A stretch of 64,000 bases of DNA, from contig NZ_CP011071.1 in NCBI RefSeq assembly GCF_000963865.1, positions 620,001-684,000 of the forward strand, given 5' to 3'. The translations under genes and the position numbers were made by a program. Source of the DNA: Flagellimonas lutaonensis (GTDB lineage Bacteria > Bacteroidota > Bacteroidia > Flavobacteriales > Flavobacteriaceae). Shown here in pieces: positions 50,986-60,951 of the stretch; positions within the stretch are counted from its first letter, which is position 1; each line of letters begins with the position of its first letter. Under the pieces are notes generated by a model that ran no database searches, was not told the origin of the DNA, and saw only the letters and a list, made by a program, of their open reading frames with translations.

Positions 50986-52314
50986 ATGCGCCTTACTTTA
51001 CCCCGCCAAAAACTTTATCCCATAGCCACCGTTCTGCTAATTGCAGTGTTCTTGGTGTCATGCGGCTCATACCAACAAGCATCTTACTACGAAGATGATG
51101 GTATCTATGCAACCGGCAACCGTGTTGTACGCGTTGAGAAAAAATCAGCTGAGGCCGTTGCGGCCGAACAGCAAGAAAAGAATATGTACGGTGAATATTT
51201 TGGCCAAAGGGCACAACAATATGAAGAAATTTTGGATAGTGAGATCTTCACCGATGTTGACAGCTATTACAGTGGGGTTGAGAACGACAGCCTTCAGATA
51301 GGTGAACAAACCGATTATTTTGCAGACAACAACGATTACGTTGGCAATCCCGGTTGGGGAGATAACCCCACGAACCTCACCATAAATGTTTATGACAATT
51401 CATGGGGATGGAGCGATCCTTGGCTTTGGAATGCCGGCTGGGGCTGGGGCTGGAACCGACCTTGGGGTTGGGGCTGGAATAGGCCTTGGGGCTGGCGTGT
51501 CGGCTGGGGCTGGGGCTGGAACAACTGGGGCTGGGGTTGGAACGACCCTTGGCTTTGGAATGCCGGCTGGGGCTACGCAGGCTACTATGGCTGGGGCTGG
51601 AACAACTGGGGCTGGGGCTGGAACCGACCTTGGGGTTGGGGCGGCTATTATAACAATAATATTGCCTTTAACCGAAGTAGAAGGGGGTATCTGAACAACA
51701 CCCTTGCCACCAATTCGTTTCGAGGACGCTCTAATTTGACCAGCAGGTCGGCAACGAATTCAAATCTACGCTCTAGGGGCCGTTCGAACAGAACAGTGGG
51801 CACGGCTGCAAGAAGTTCAAGAACCTATAATGGCAGAAGTACGGCCCGCCGCACCGTGGGTGCCGATGCCATAGCACGAAACAGAAACTACCGAACCAGT
51901 AGAAGCACCCGTTCGGTTCCAAGATATAATGGTATTACTCGAAACAACCAACGGTATGGAAGCCCTGCCCAAAGAAGCGGCACTTACCGTGGATCGGCCA
52001 GTAATAGAAGTGGCAGCACATACAGGTCATCAGGTAGAAGTACCAGAAGCTATTCTTCGGGCAGAAGTACTAGAAGCTACCAATCATCTGGTCGCTCTGC
52101 GCCCAGAAGCAGTGGATACCGCAGCTCTGGAAGAAGTTCACGGAGTTCAGGCAGCTACCGCAGTTCGTCTTCAGGAAGCAGAAGCAGTGGATACAGAAGC
52201 AGTTCAGGAAGAAGCTCAAGAAGCTCGGGCAGCTATCGAAGTTCGGGAAGTAGCCGCTCTTCTTCTGGAAGAAGCTCATCAAGTAGCCGCAGCAGCGGAA
52301 GGAGAAACCACTAA
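50986..52314 (+). CDS. lipoprotein with Trp/Gly repeats and Ser/Arg-rich tail
   Basis: This 442-residue protein has a lipobox (VFLVSCGSYQQ), then an acidic domain (about 25-130). A block of tandem WGW repeats (about residues 140-220) follows, units such as NRPWGWGWNRPWGW and NNWGWGWNDPWLWN, and finally a tail from about 230 rich in Ser, Arg, Gly and Tyr (RSSGRSTRSYSSGRS). The composition is extreme and low-complexity but uninterrupted, with ordinary third-position use. It may form a surface or matrix material, or bind nucleic acid or glycans; both are guesses. It precedes the FadL-like gene by 38 bases. Confidence 0.78.
   Translation: MRLTLPRQKLYPIATVLLIAVFLVSCGSYQQASYYEDDGIYATGNRVVRVEKKSAEAVAAEQQEKNMYGEYFGQRAQQYEEILDSEIFTDVDSYYSGVENDSLQIGEQTDYFADNNDYVGNPGWGDNPTNLTINVYDNSWGWSDPWLWNAGWGWGWNRPWGWGWNRPWGWRVGWGWGWNNWGWGWNDPWLWNAGWGYAGYYGWGWNNWGWGWNRPWGWGGYYNNNIAFNRSRRGYLNNTLATNSFRGRSNLTSRSATNSNLRSRGRSNRTVGTAARSSRTYNGRSTARRTVGADAIARNRNYRTSRSTRSVPRYNGITRNNQRYGSPAQRSGTYRGSASNRSGSTYRSSGRSTRSYSSGRSTRSYQSSGRSAPRSSGYRSSGRSSRSSGSYRSSSSGSRSSGYRSSSGRSSRSSGSYRSSGSSRSSSGRSSSSSRSSGRRNH
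51409..51640 (+). repeat. imperfect tandem repeat encoding Trp-Gly units
   Basis: Units such as GGCTGGGGCTGGAAC and CGACCTTGGGGTTGG recur in imperfect tandem across about 230 bases within the lipoprotein gene, with several units identical over more than 15 bases. Repeats of this kind can expand or contract by recombination. Confidence 0.85.
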
Positions 52315-52352
52315 CCTCCCCTGATAGAATCCTTTAAATAAAATTCAGAAAA

Positions 52353-53858
52353 ATGAGAACAATCTTTGCTTTCATCATGGTATTGTCATGCAGTATGGCA
52401 ACGGCACAGAACATTAATGACGTGGTACGCTACAGCACTGACAACACCCAGGGAACGGCCCGTTTCCAGGCTTTAGGAGGTGCTTTTGGCGCCCTTGGGG
52501 GCGACCTGTCATCGTTGAACGTTAACCCCGCTGGTTCGGCAGTGTTCAACTACAGCCAGTTCACCATTTCGGGTTCGAACTACAACCGTAACAACGAAGC
52601 TTTCTTCGGAAACCGTACCAGCGGTACCGAAATGAATTCATTGGAACTGAACCAAGTGGGTGGCGTATTTGTATTCAAATCATCCAACAGTCCATGGAAA
52701 AAGCTGTCATTGGCCTTCAACTACGACTTGGTTCAAAACTTCGACAACGAGTTCTTTGCCTCAGGAAGCACTGTACAAGGTATAGACAACTATTTTTTGA
52801 ACTTTGCCCAAGGGCAGGCACTGGGGCCTTTGAGAGTGCAACAAGGTGAGCGAATCGATGATGCTTATCTCGATATCGGAAGTAGCCTTGGTTTTGGTGC
52901 CCAGCAGGCTTTTCTCGGTTTTCAATCAGGCATTATAGAACCCGATCAGGACGATGACGCCAACACGGCCTATTTTTCACTTGCCGACTACAATACCGTT
53001 GAACAGCGCTATTTTCAGAGTACTTCTGGTTACAACAGCAAGTTTACCGTAAACTTTGCCGGCCAGTACCAAGAAAACCTATACCTGGGCGCCTCTTTGA
53101 ATTTTCACGCGGTCTTGTACGAGCGTTTGACCCAATTAGACGAGTCGGGCTACAATGCCCCTTCTGAGGTGCAATCGACCTTTTTTGATAATTTTTTAAG
53201 GACAGAGGGCGATGGGTTTTCATTTAGCCTAGGTGCGATTGCCCGATTAAACGAGAATATTCGTGTGGGCGGTAGTTACCAATCACCAACATGGTATCGG
53301 CTTACCGATGATGTGGCACAACGAATTGGCACAGACTCACCGGTGGCCAACCCAAACTTGTCGTTGATAGATTTCAACTTGGTCAATCTGTTTCCTGAAT
53401 ACCGTATCAAGACCCCTTCGAAGCTTACAGGAAGCGTTGCCATTATTTTTGGCAAAGAGGGGCTTTTGAGCTTCGATTATGGCTATCAAGATATGTCAGA
53501 GGCAGAACTACGCCCGACCAACGATCCAAACTTTGCCGATGAGAATGAATTTATCGCCAATCAATTGGGCGTGGTCAATACCTATAGAATCGGTGGAGAA
53601 TATAGAATTGAACGGGTAAGCCTTAGAGGGGGTTATCGCTTTGAAAGCGGCCCTTATGAAAATAGCGACCTCATTGGTGACCTAGAAGGTTACTCAGGGG
53701 GTATCGGCTATGATTTTGGGGGCAGCCGATTGGATCTGGCCGTCAACAGAACCGAACGCGATACCAGCGAGCAATTTTTTGATAGCGGTTTGAACAATGC
53801 TGCCTTGGTAAACAGAACCAACACCAACGTGACGCTATCGTACACCATGAAATTTTAG
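52353..53858 (+). CDS. FadL/OmpP1-like outer-membrane transport protein
   Basis: This 501-residue barrel has a signal peptide (cut at TATAQ-NIND). The N-terminal ALGGAFGALGGDLSSLNVNPAGSAVF is the FadL-family hatch-like motif (read as two parts at GGDL), and it ends with VTLSYTMKF and a terminal Phe. It would carry hydrophobic compounds across the outer membrane. It lies 38 bases after the repeat lipoprotein and ends at a strong terminator. Confidence 0.88.
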   Translation: MRTIFAFIMVLSCSMATAQNINDVVRYSTDNTQGTARFQALGGAFGALGGDLSSLNVNPAGSAVFNYSQFTISGSNYNRNNEAFFGNRTSGTEMNSLELNQVGGVFVFKSSNSPWKKLSLAFNYDLVQNFDNEFFASGSTVQGIDNYFLNFAQGQALGPLRVQQGERIDDAYLDIGSSLGFGAQQAFLGFQSGIIEPDQDDDANTAYFSLADYNTVEQRYFQSTSGYNSKFTVNFAGQYQENLYLGASLNFHAVLYERLTQLDESGYNAPSEVQSTFFDNFLRTEGDGFSFSLGAIARLNENIRVGGSYQSPTWYRLTDDVAQRIGTDSPVANPNLSLIDFNLVNLFPEYRIKTPSKLTGSVAIIFGKEGLLSFDYGYQDMSEAELRPTNDPNFADENEFIANQLGVVNTYRIGGEYRIERVSLRGGYRFESGPYENSDLIGDLEGYSGGIGYDFGGSRLDLAVNRTERDTSEQFFDSGLNNAALVNRTNTNVTLSYTMKF

Positions 53859-53881
53859 AAAAAGTCCAAAGCTAAAAAATG

Positions 53882-53910
53882 AAGGGCGGCACTTTGTGCC
53901 GCCCTTTTTT
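53882..53910 (+). terminator. rho-independent terminator after the FadL-like gene
   Basis: AAGGGCGGCAC, loop TTT, GTGCCGCCCTT, then a run of T. It also lies at the end of the convergent T9SS gene. Confidence 0.93.
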
Positions 53911-53911
53911 A

Positions 53912-55339
53912 TTACCTTACCAGTGAAAAATGCCTTCTTACCGAGCGTGCAACCACCACACCTTGCTGATCACGGTCATAATCAAGCCTGAACCAATAGT
54001 CGGAAGATGGCATGGGGCGGCCGTTAAAGGTACCGTCCCAACCAAGCGTGGTTCCGTCCAATTGTTTTAAAAGCTTACCAAATCGATCAAATATATAGAC
54101 TCTGGGGTTGGTCAACTGTTCAATGCCCAAGACCTGCCAATTATCGTTTCGGCTATCACCGTTTGGGGTAAAGAATTTAGGGTATCCTACCACTAAAAAC
54201 TCTATGGGTTCCGTTGTGCCACAGCCATTTTTGTCGTTGATCACCACCGTGTTGATGCCCGGGGGCACATCCCTAAAAACCGGGTCATCTTGAAAATCAC
54301 CACCATTGAGCGAATATTCAAAATCACCATCTCCCAAGGGAACGATTTCAATGTTATAGGGATCGGTCTGGTCGCTATTGACCAAATCATCAATGACAAT
54401 GACCTCATCCAATTGGGGCACCCCATAAAAAGTAATCAATATATCGTCTGAATAGATTTGGCCCAACGTATTCTCGATAGAGACGAAGTATCTTCCCGAA
54501 TTGGGGCTGGCAACGGTATATTCAAATTCAGCAGGACCTGAAGCCAATACATTATCAATGGTTCCGTCATCGTCGGTATCGACGCTCCATGTAATGTTTG
54601 AGATATTTGGTCCCGCAGGTGAGTTTCGGGCGCTCAGCACGATATCAGGATCACCTTCACAGGCAATGATGTCCAATCCCAAGAACTCATCACGCAGGGT
54701 ACAGTCCAATGCCGTATTCTGGTCGGCGTCTACAGAACTGCCGGTAAACGTCAATGAAAATGGTTCTGGGTCTCCGTCGAAATTGGTGTTGAAATTATTG
54801 ATGAGCAGATAATACACCTCGCCCGCCCTTACATCCAACCATTCATCATAGGTGTTCTGGCTGCCTTTCACAAAGGGTGCGCCCACCTGGCCATTTTCTG
54901 GGTTTACGCCTACACCCGTGAACGATGTGGTGTTCACTTCATAGTTACAACGAATGGGCTGGGCGGTGCCATCGCCAATGAGCCCGCAGAAATTTTGTCC
55001 GGTGGTTTGGTCAAAAGGGCCATAGAGGGCAAAGTCCCACTCGGCGGTATCCGACAATGCCTCGATGTCAAAACCGATTTGACCATCGGTACCTGCCCTA
55101 AAAACGTACCATGAGGTATTGTGCTCAATATTGGCAGAGCTTATACTGCCTTTTTCCAAACAGCCCGACTGCCTAATGTTGTCCGGGTCAAAATCATCGA
55201 TATCGCCACTGCCATCTGCCTGTGACAGAATGGGTGCATCGGCACAAACGGGAATCGCACTTCTACAATCGGGTGAATTTTGGGCAGCGGCCCAAATAGA
55301 AAAGAGCAGAAAACAACCAGCACTAAATAGTGTTCGCAT
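53912..55339 (-). CDS. T9SS type B sorting-domain secreted protein 1
   Basis: This 475-residue protein has a signal peptide (MRTLFSAGCFLLFSIWAAAQ), an N-terminal domain with CRSAIPVCADAPIL and a later WDFALYGPF pattern, a PKD/Ig-like middle, and the type B C-terminal sorting domain: KFFTPNGDSRNDNWQV, FDRFGKLLKQLDGTTLGWDG, SSDYWFRLDY. It is secreted through the type IX system and probably attached to the cell surface. It is a paralogue of the next gene. Confidence 0.93.
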   Translation of the reverse strand: MRTLFSAGCFLLFSIWAAAQNSPDCRSAIPVCADAPILSQADGSGDIDDFDPDNIRQSGCLEKGSISSANIEHNTSWYVFRAGTDGQIGFDIEALSDTAEWDFALYGPFDQTTGQNFCGLIGDGTAQPIRCNYEVNTTSFTGVGVNPENGQVGAPFVKGSQNTYDEWLDVRAGEVYYLLINNFNTNFDGDPEPFSLTFTGSSVDADQNTALDCTLRDEFLGLDIIACEGDPDIVLSARNSPAGPNISNITWSVDTDDDGTIDNVLASGPAEFEYTVASPNSGRYFVSIENTLGQIYSDDILITFYGVPQLDEVIVIDDLVNSDQTDPYNIEIVPLGDGDFEYSLNGGDFQDDPVFRDVPPGINTVVINDKNGCGTTEPIEFLVVGYPKFFTPNGDSRNDNWQVLGIEQLTNPRVYIFDRFGKLLKQLDGTTLGWDGTFNGRPMPSSDYWFRLDYDRDQQGVVVARSVRRHFSLVR

Positions 55340-55446
55340 AGAATCGGGGCTATGGTTACCTTACTAACTAGGTGTATAACTGCCCAATGTTCGCATTTAG
55401 TATGTTTTTACCGTAAAAAATGACCGTTAATCGATGAAATGCAGGT

Positions 55447-57249
55447 CTAGCGCCTTAAAGCAAAGTGGTTTTGGATATACTTGGCGTACGTTCTATTGCC
55501 TTGGCCATCGATATATGAAAGTTTAAACCAATAATCGGTTGCGGGCAACGGATTGCCGTTAAATTGGCCATCCCAACCCGCACTTGACGAATCAAGTTGT
55601 TTCAGCAACTTACCATAACGGTCGTAAATGCTTACCACGGGACTGTTCAAACTCGATAGCCCCATTACTTGCCATTTCTCGTTAAGATTATCGCCATTGG
55701 GCGAAAAATGCTTTAAGAAACCCACCACAACGATTTCTTCAACCAATTCGCCACACCCGAAACGATCACGAATGGTAAGGGTATGGGCGCCAGGCAATAC
55801 ATCGGTAAACAGTTGGCTGGTCTGAAAAGGGCCGTCATCCAATCGGAATTCAAAATCACCGGTGTTGGCCAATACGATTTCGACCGTGTTGTTGGCTCGT
55901 AGGTCAGCTACCTCAATACTTGCAATCTGTGGTGTTTCTGAAATATTGACGTTCACTGTTTTTGTGGAGGTGCATGCAACACCATTGGCCGAATTCGTCA
56001 CCGTTACGGTATATGAACCTGCCCCGCCCACCTGTATGCTGGGTGTTGTCTCACCCGTGCTCCATTGGTAGGTATACTGCGGATTTGGCATGGTTTCGCC
56101 AATGGTGACCACGGGATTGTTCTCACAGATCGGCACCTCTTCATCGAAGGTCAATTCTGGTGTCTCCAAAGCGTTCAGTTCAAATGACTCGGAAACATCG
56201 AAACAATTGGGGTTTTCTATTGAATATGTTCGAACATAGATGGTTTCATTGCCCGGTAACATGGCATATTGCTTTGGCAACGGATTGACCCCACCCGTCG
56301 CATCTGCCAACGAAGTATGGTAACTAACCTTGATCAAATCTGGGTCTTGGGCCCCCAATGCTTCTTGGTCTTTGAGGGATAGGTCATACATCATGCTCCC
56401 TTCATGGCAAAAGGTTTCATCGGCCATAGCTTCTGTGTAGGGCATTGGCGAGAAGGCAACTTGCACATCACTGACGATGGTGTTGCCAGAGGTGGCCACC
56501 TGAACCCTGTAGAGCCCGTCATTGACTACATTCAACGTAGCATTGTTCTCACCCGAAATCAGTTGAAATCCAGAGCCCGTATCATTGTACCAAGCATAGT
56601 TGATGGCCCCACTGGTGGTGGCATCGAGAACCACTGTATCTCCTTGGCAGGCGGCAATAGGCGGACCCAAAAGATTGCTGACAATCGAACAATCCAAGGC
56701 GTCGTATGGGTTGGCAACGAAAATTTCACCGGAAAACTGGATGGAAAAACCAGAGTTCGAATTGCTGAAATTATTGATCAGCAGGTAGTAGTCTTCCCCG
56801 GGGCCAACATCTAGCCAGTCTTCATATAAGAGCGACGTAGTATCGCCAGAGGGGTCTTCACCCACCCCAGTATAGCTTTTTTGCTCACTGTTGTCAAAGA
56901 AATTGCAACGAATGGGCTCACCCAGATTATTACAGTCAGAAGCTCGGTATAGGGCGAAATCCCAATCTTCAGAGCTATCGTGACCAATATTGAATCCCAG
57001 TTGGCCCGAGGCCCCTGTTCTAAAGCGGTACCATGCAGAATTGGACTCGATGGCCCCTGATTGGGTCTTTTCAAGGCACCCGCTGGTATCCTGTCCGTTG
57101 AAATCATCGGCACCGTAACCACTAGTTCCACCGTTGACCGGGGTATTGTTACAAATGGGCACTGCATTGGAGCAATCTGGCGAGACCTGTGCATGACACA
57201 TCGGCCCCACTAACATCATGAGAAGGAGAACAGAAGCAAACTTAGCCAT
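55447..57249 (-). CDS. T9SS type B sorting-domain secreted protein 2
   Basis: This 600-residue protein has the same architecture as its neighbour, longer by about 125 residues of Ig-like/PKD domains: signal peptide, SPDCSNAVPICNNTPVNGG, WDFALYRASDC, AGSYTVTVTNSANG, then the sorting domain KHFSPNGDNLNEKWQV, YDRYGKLLKQLDSSSAGWDG, ATDYWFKLSY. It is secreted by T9SS. Local duplication and domain growth are likely. Confidence 0.93.
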   Translation of the reverse strand: MAKFASVLLLMMLVGPMCHAQVSPDCSNAVPICNNTPVNGGTSGYGADDFNGQDTSGCLEKTQSGAIESNSAWYRFRTGASGQLGFNIGHDSSEDWDFALYRASDCNNLGEPIRCNFFDNSEQKSYTGVGEDPSGDTTSLLYEDWLDVGPGEDYYLLINNFSNSNSGFSIQFSGEIFVANPYDALDCSIVSNLLGPPIAACQGDTVVLDATTSGAINYAWYNDTGSGFQLISGENNATLNVVNDGLYRVQVATSGNTIVSDVQVAFSPMPYTEAMADETFCHEGSMMYDLSLKDQEALGAQDPDLIKVSYHTSLADATGGVNPLPKQYAMLPGNETIYVRTYSIENPNCFDVSESFELNALETPELTFDEEVPICENNPVVTIGETMPNPQYTYQWSTGETTPSIQVGGAGSYTVTVTNSANGVACTSTKTVNVNISETPQIASIEVADLRANNTVEIVLANTGDFEFRLDDGPFQTSQLFTDVLPGAHTLTIRDRFGCGELVEEIVVVGFLKHFSPNGDNLNEKWQVMGLSSLNSPVVSIYDRYGKLLKQLDSSSAGWDGQFNGNPLPATDYWFKLSYIDGQGNRTYAKYIQNHFALRR

Positions 57250-57354
57250 AAGTAGCTCACAATTTGGAGGTTATAAAAATACGTCCTGAATATGCTTAAC
57301 AATAATTTATGTTGTCAAACCATTGAAATGCGATGTCATTCGCCCATTAATGTC

Positions 57355-57362
57355 TATCTTTG
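57355..57362 (+). promoter_or_regulatory. exact -7 element for folE
   Basis: TATCTTTG is a perfect TAnnTTTG; transcription would begin near 57367, 15 bases before the folE ATG at 57382. This promoter position rules out the upstream ATG at 57292 as the start. Confidence 0.68.
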
Positions 57363-57381
57363 CTTCCTTTGTATCGGCAAT

Positions 57382-58062
57382 ATGAAAGTACGCGAACCCT
57401 TGGAAGAACAATACGACAATTTGGGCGATGACCACTTGGGGTCATCCGAGGAAACCCCGTTGCGAAAAGATGCCTTTTTGCTTGATGATGATGAAAAGAT
57501 TGAGCGAATAGAAAAGAACATTCGTGAAATAATGTTGACCCTTGGGCTCGACCTTGACGATGACAGTCTCAACGGTACCCCAAAAAGGGTCGCCAAAATG
57601 TATGTAAAGGAAATATTCGCCGGATTGCATCCGAAGAGAAGGCCCAAATCATCCACTTTCGACAACAAGTACAAGTATGGTGAAATGTTGGTTGAAAAAA
57701 ACATCACTGTCTATTCCACCTGCGAGCACCATCTGTTGCCCATTGTGGGAAAGGCCCATATTGCCTATATCTCAAACGGTACTGTAGTTGGACTTTCAAA
57801 AATGAACCGCATTGTCGACTATTTTGCAAAGCGGCCCCAGGTTCAAGAACGTATGAACATACAAATTGTCAAAGAACTTCAAAAAGTACTGGGCACCGAA
57901 GATGTTGCCTGCGTTATCGATGCTAAGCACCTTTGTGTCAATTCAAGGGGCATACGAGATGTTGACAGCAGCACCGTAACGGCTGAATATGGCGGCAAGT
58001 TCAAAGAAGAGGGGGTCAGAAGAGAATTTTTGGACTATATCAATCTAGAAACCGAATTTTAA
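57382..58062 (+). CDS. folE: GTP cyclohydrolase I
   Basis: This 226-residue enzyme has the zinc site Cys114-Glu-His116-His117 in STCEHHLLP and a second Cys in HLCVNSRG, with [17 protein letters not shown] between. It makes dihydroneopterin triphosphate for folate, in the same pathway as folP of this window. The stop shares a base with the cysS ATG. Confidence 0.96.
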   Translation: MKVREPLEEQYDNLGDDHLGSSEETPLRKDAFLLDDDEKIERIEKNIREIMLTLGLDLDDDSLNGTPKRVAKMYVKEIFAGLHPKRRPKSSTFDNKYKYGEMLVEKNITVYSTCEHHLLPIVGKAHIAYISNGTVVGLSKMNRIVDYFAKRPQVQERMNIQIVKELQKVLGTEDVACVIDAKHLCVNSRGIRDVDSSTVTAEYGGKFKEEGVRREFLDYINLETEF

Positions 58063-59549
58063 TGCAGCTGTTTAAGAGTCAAGTCTTAAAAGTCACCAAT
58101 TCACTTACAGGAAAAAAAGAGGTATTCAAGCCGTTGAAAGAGGGCTACGTGGGCATGTACGTCTGTGGTCCAACGGTATACAGCAACGTACATTTGGGCA
58201 ACTGCCGCACCTTTATCTCTTTTGATATGATCTTTCGTTACCTGCGCTACCTTGGCTACAAGGTCAGGTATGTTCGGAATATTACCGATGCGGGCCATCT
58301 TGAGAACGATGCAGATGAAGGGGAGGACAAGATTGCCAAAAAAGCAAAATTGGAACAAATAGAACCCATGGAGGTGGTACAGCGCTATACGGTAGACTTT
58401 CATGAAACACTGCAAAAATTCAACTTGTTGCCCCCTAGTATTGAGCCCACGGCAACAGGCCACATCATCGAGCAGATCGAGATCATCAAAGACATACTCA
58501 AAAAAGGCTATGCCTACGAGGTGAACGGCTCTGTTTATTTTGATGTCATCAAATTCAACGAATCAAACGAATACGGAAAGCTCAGTGGCCGAAAGCTGGA
58601 GGACATGATAGCAAACACCCGCGAGCTGACAGCACAAGACGAAAAGAAAAACCCACAAGACTTTGCCCTTTGGAAAAAAGCAGAACCCCAGCACATCATG
58701 CGTTGGCCCTCACCCTGGGGCGATGGTTTTCCGGGTTGGCATTTAGAGTGTACCGCCATGAGCACCAAATATTTGGGCGAAACCTTTGATATTCACGGGG
58801 GCGGCATGGACCTTAAGTTTCCGCACCACGAATGTGAGATCGCCCAGGCCGAGGCCAGCTACGGGGTCTCGCCGGTAAACTATTGGCTGCATGCCAATAT
58901 GCTGACCTTGAACGGTAAAAAAATGTCAAAGTCGACCGGCAACAACATCTATCCCAACGAGATTTTCAGTGGGCAGAACAATATTTTGAGCAAACCCTAC
59001 TCGCCATCGGTAGTACGCTTTTTTATGATGCAGGCCCACTATAGTAGTATTTTGGACTTGAGCGACGAAGCTTTACAGGCATCTGAAAAGGGATACAAAC
59101 GTCTGATCGAAGGCCTGGCGATGCTCGACCATCTTTCTACGGCAAACAGCTCTGGCTTTGATGTGGGCGCGTGGCGACAACAGTGCTTTGAGGCCATGAA
59201 CGATGACTTTAACTCCCCTGTACTTATTGCTCATTTATTTGAAGCCGTCAAGCAAATAAATTTGGTGAAAGATGGAAAACAGACCTTGACCGCTGATGAC
59301 AAGAAACTACTTAGGGAAACCCTGCACGGATTTGTCTTTGAGGTACTGGGACTCGAAAATGAGCAACAGGCAAAAGGAAATTCAGAAATATTGAACGGCG
59401 TGGTGCAATTGCTCATTGAAATGAGGAACAATGCACGCGCCAGTAAAGATTTTGCCACATCAGACCGCATTAGGGATGAGCTGGCTGCTTTGGGTGTTCA
59501 ACTCAAAGATGGAAAAGAAGGCACGACCTATACCATCAACAATGGCTAA
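58062..59549 (+). CDS. cysS: cysteinyl-tRNA synthetase
   Basis: This 495-residue class I synthetase has [17 protein letters not shown] with the HLGN (HIGH) signature and zinc Cys, then KMSKSTGN (KMSKS). It follows folE with a 1-base overlap and precedes yidD by 6 bases. Confidence 0.97.
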   Translation: MQLFKSQVLKVTNSLTGKKEVFKPLKEGYVGMYVCGPTVYSNVHLGNCRTFISFDMIFRYLRYLGYKVRYVRNITDAGHLENDADEGEDKIAKKAKLEQIEPMEVVQRYTVDFHETLQKFNLLPPSIEPTATGHIIEQIEIIKDILKKGYAYEVNGSVYFDVIKFNESNEYGKLSGRKLEDMIANTRELTAQDEKKNPQDFALWKKAEPQHIMRWPSPWGDGFPGWHLECTAMSTKYLGETFDIHGGGMDLKFPHHECEIAQAEASYGVSPVNYWLHANMLTLNGKKMSKSTGNNIYPNEIFSGQNNILSKPYSPSVVRFFMMQAHYSSILDLSDEALQASEKGYKRLIEGLAMLDHLSTANSSGFDVGAWRQQCFEAMNDDFNSPVLIAHLFEAVKQINLVKDGKQTLTADDKKLLRETLHGFVFEVLGLENEQQAKGNSEILNGVVQLLIEMRNNARASKDFATSDRIRDELAALGVQLKDGKEGTTYTINNG

Positions 59550-59555
59550 GAAAGG

Positions 59556-59777
59556 GTGAAAAAAGTACTTATAGCACCATTTGTTTTCTTGGTTCGCATA
59601 TATCAAAACGGCATATCGCCGTATCTGCCGGCAACTTGCCGGTACCAGCCCACCTGTTCGGCCTATACCATCGAAGCCCTTCAAAAATATGGGCTTTTCA
59701 AAGGCGGATGGCTCACAATAAAACGAATTTTCAGCTGCCACCCTTGGGGAGGTAGCGGGCACGACCCTGTTCCCTAA
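59556..59777 (+). CDS. yidD: YidD membrane-insertion efficiency protein
   Basis: The 73 residues from GTG 59556 match Yid[30 protein letters not shown] and the [12 protein letters not shown] end (the first read in two parts at PATC). It associates with the YidC insertase. It is the last gene of the folE-cysS-yidD group. Confidence 0.95.
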   Translation: MKKVLIAPFVFLVRIYQNGISPYLPATCRYQPTCSAYTIEALQKYGLFKGGWLTIKRIFSCHPWGGSGHDPVP

Positions 59778-59974
59778 AAAATGGCCCTGCTGGCCCAGAT
59801 CATCCTATTCTAGCGCCAATCATTTGTGTTTCTCCATTAAGTGTGCGCACGCCCTACCCCAGACTTTTAAAACCTGAAAAAATTCTTAAACCTTCCGTCC
59901 ATTGAACAAAGTCTACCATGTAAAAGCAATCGCCTAGCATCTATTTAGTTATCTTAGCCCGAAAATTTGACCGT
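59778..59974. other. 197-base gap with lgt promoter
   Basis: TATCTTAG (59950-59957) is one mismatch from the -7 element and lies 18 bases before the lgt ATG at 59975. No ORF or hairpin is supported. Confidence 0.4.
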
Positions 59975-60946
59975 ATGTATTTTTTAGGTTTTAATTGGAA
60001 TCCTGATGATATTCTCTTCAAAATAGGATTTATCCAAATCAAATACTACAACCTCTTATGGATATTGGCCTTTGTCGTAGGCTGGTTCATCATGAAACGT
60101 ATTTTCAAGCATGAGAACAAGTCAATGCAAAAACTTGACTCGCTCTTCGTTTATGCCGTGGTCTCGATTATGCTCGGTGCCAGGCTGGGCCATGTCTTTT
60201 TTTACGATTGGGATTACTATAAAAACCATCTGCTCGAAATTTTACTGCCCATTCGGGAGAGTGCCGACAGTTCGTTGTTCGGGCTCATCAATGGATATGA
60301 ATTTACAGGCTTCACGGGCCTTGCAAGCCATGGTGCCGCCATAGCGGGCATCATCGGGTTGTGGCTACTGTCGCGAAAATATAAAGATATGGGCGTGCTG
60401 TGGTTGCTCGATCGCGTCACCATTACCTGCGCCATTGGTGGGGCCTTTGTGCGCTTGGGCAACTTTTTCAATTCTGAGATCAACGGAAAACCGGTAGACG
60501 AGTCCTTTTTCTTGGCCACCCGTTTTATACGGGATTCTGATGATATGCCCGCCTACAAGGCAATGGGTCTAACCAACGAAAACACCCCCAGTGCCGCGTA
60601 CAAGGCAATAGAGAACAATCCGCAATTCGCCAGCGTGTTGGAAAGCATACCGTTTCGCCATCCTGTACAGCTATATGAAGCCTTTGGGTATTTATTGGTA
60701 TTTGTGTTGATGTACTATTGGCTGTACTGGCGCACCGACAAAAAAGACAAGCCCGGATTTTTGTTCGGCTTTTGGCTGGTGGGTGTCTGGGCCATTCGCT
60801 TTGTGCTCGAGTTCTACAAAAAGAGCCAAGGCGGCTTTGAAGACGCATTGGGCACGTTTACCACAGGCCAGTGGTTGAGCATACCCTTTGTTCTGCTCGG
60901 ATTTTATCTAATGTTCAGACAGACCTCAACTGGTGGTAGAACATAA
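59975..60946 (+). CDS. lgt: prolipoprotein diacylglyceryl transferase
   Basis: This 323-residue inner-membrane enzyme has seven or so helices and the Lgt signature near GGAFVRLGNFFNSEINGKP, with HPVQLYEA and SIMLGARLGHVFFYDW. It adds diacylglycerol to the lipobox Cys of lipoproteins, many of which occur in this window. It is 5 bases before the DUF192 gene. A loop of about 55 residues (near 188-232) after the signature is longer than in Escherichia coli Lgt. Confidence 0.96.
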   Translation: MYFLGFNWNPDDILFKIGFIQIKYYNLLWILAFVVGWFIMKRIFKHENKSMQKLDSLFVYAVVSIMLGARLGHVFFYDWDYYKNHLLEILLPIRESADSSLFGLINGYEFTGFTGLASHGAAIAGIIGLWLLSRKYKDMGVLWLLDRVTITCAIGGAFVRLGNFFNSEINGKPVDESFFLATRFIRDSDDMPAYKAMGLTNENTPSAAYKAIENNPQFASVLESIPFRHPVQLYEAFGYLLVFVLMYYWLYWRTDKKDKPGFLFGFWLVGVWAIRFVLEFYKKSQGGFEDALGTFTTGQWLSIPFVLLGFYLMFRQTSTGGRT

Positions 60947-60951
60947 ATAAG

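Noticed and set aside
51409-52300. CRISPR-like periodic repeats
   Set aside because: Units are coding, of variable length and have no unique spacers; no cas genes are near.
51929-52324. 131-codon reading in another frame of the Ser/Arg-rich gene
   Set aside because: It is a by-product of the AGC/AGA-rich repeats; the main frame has a lipobox and full continuity.
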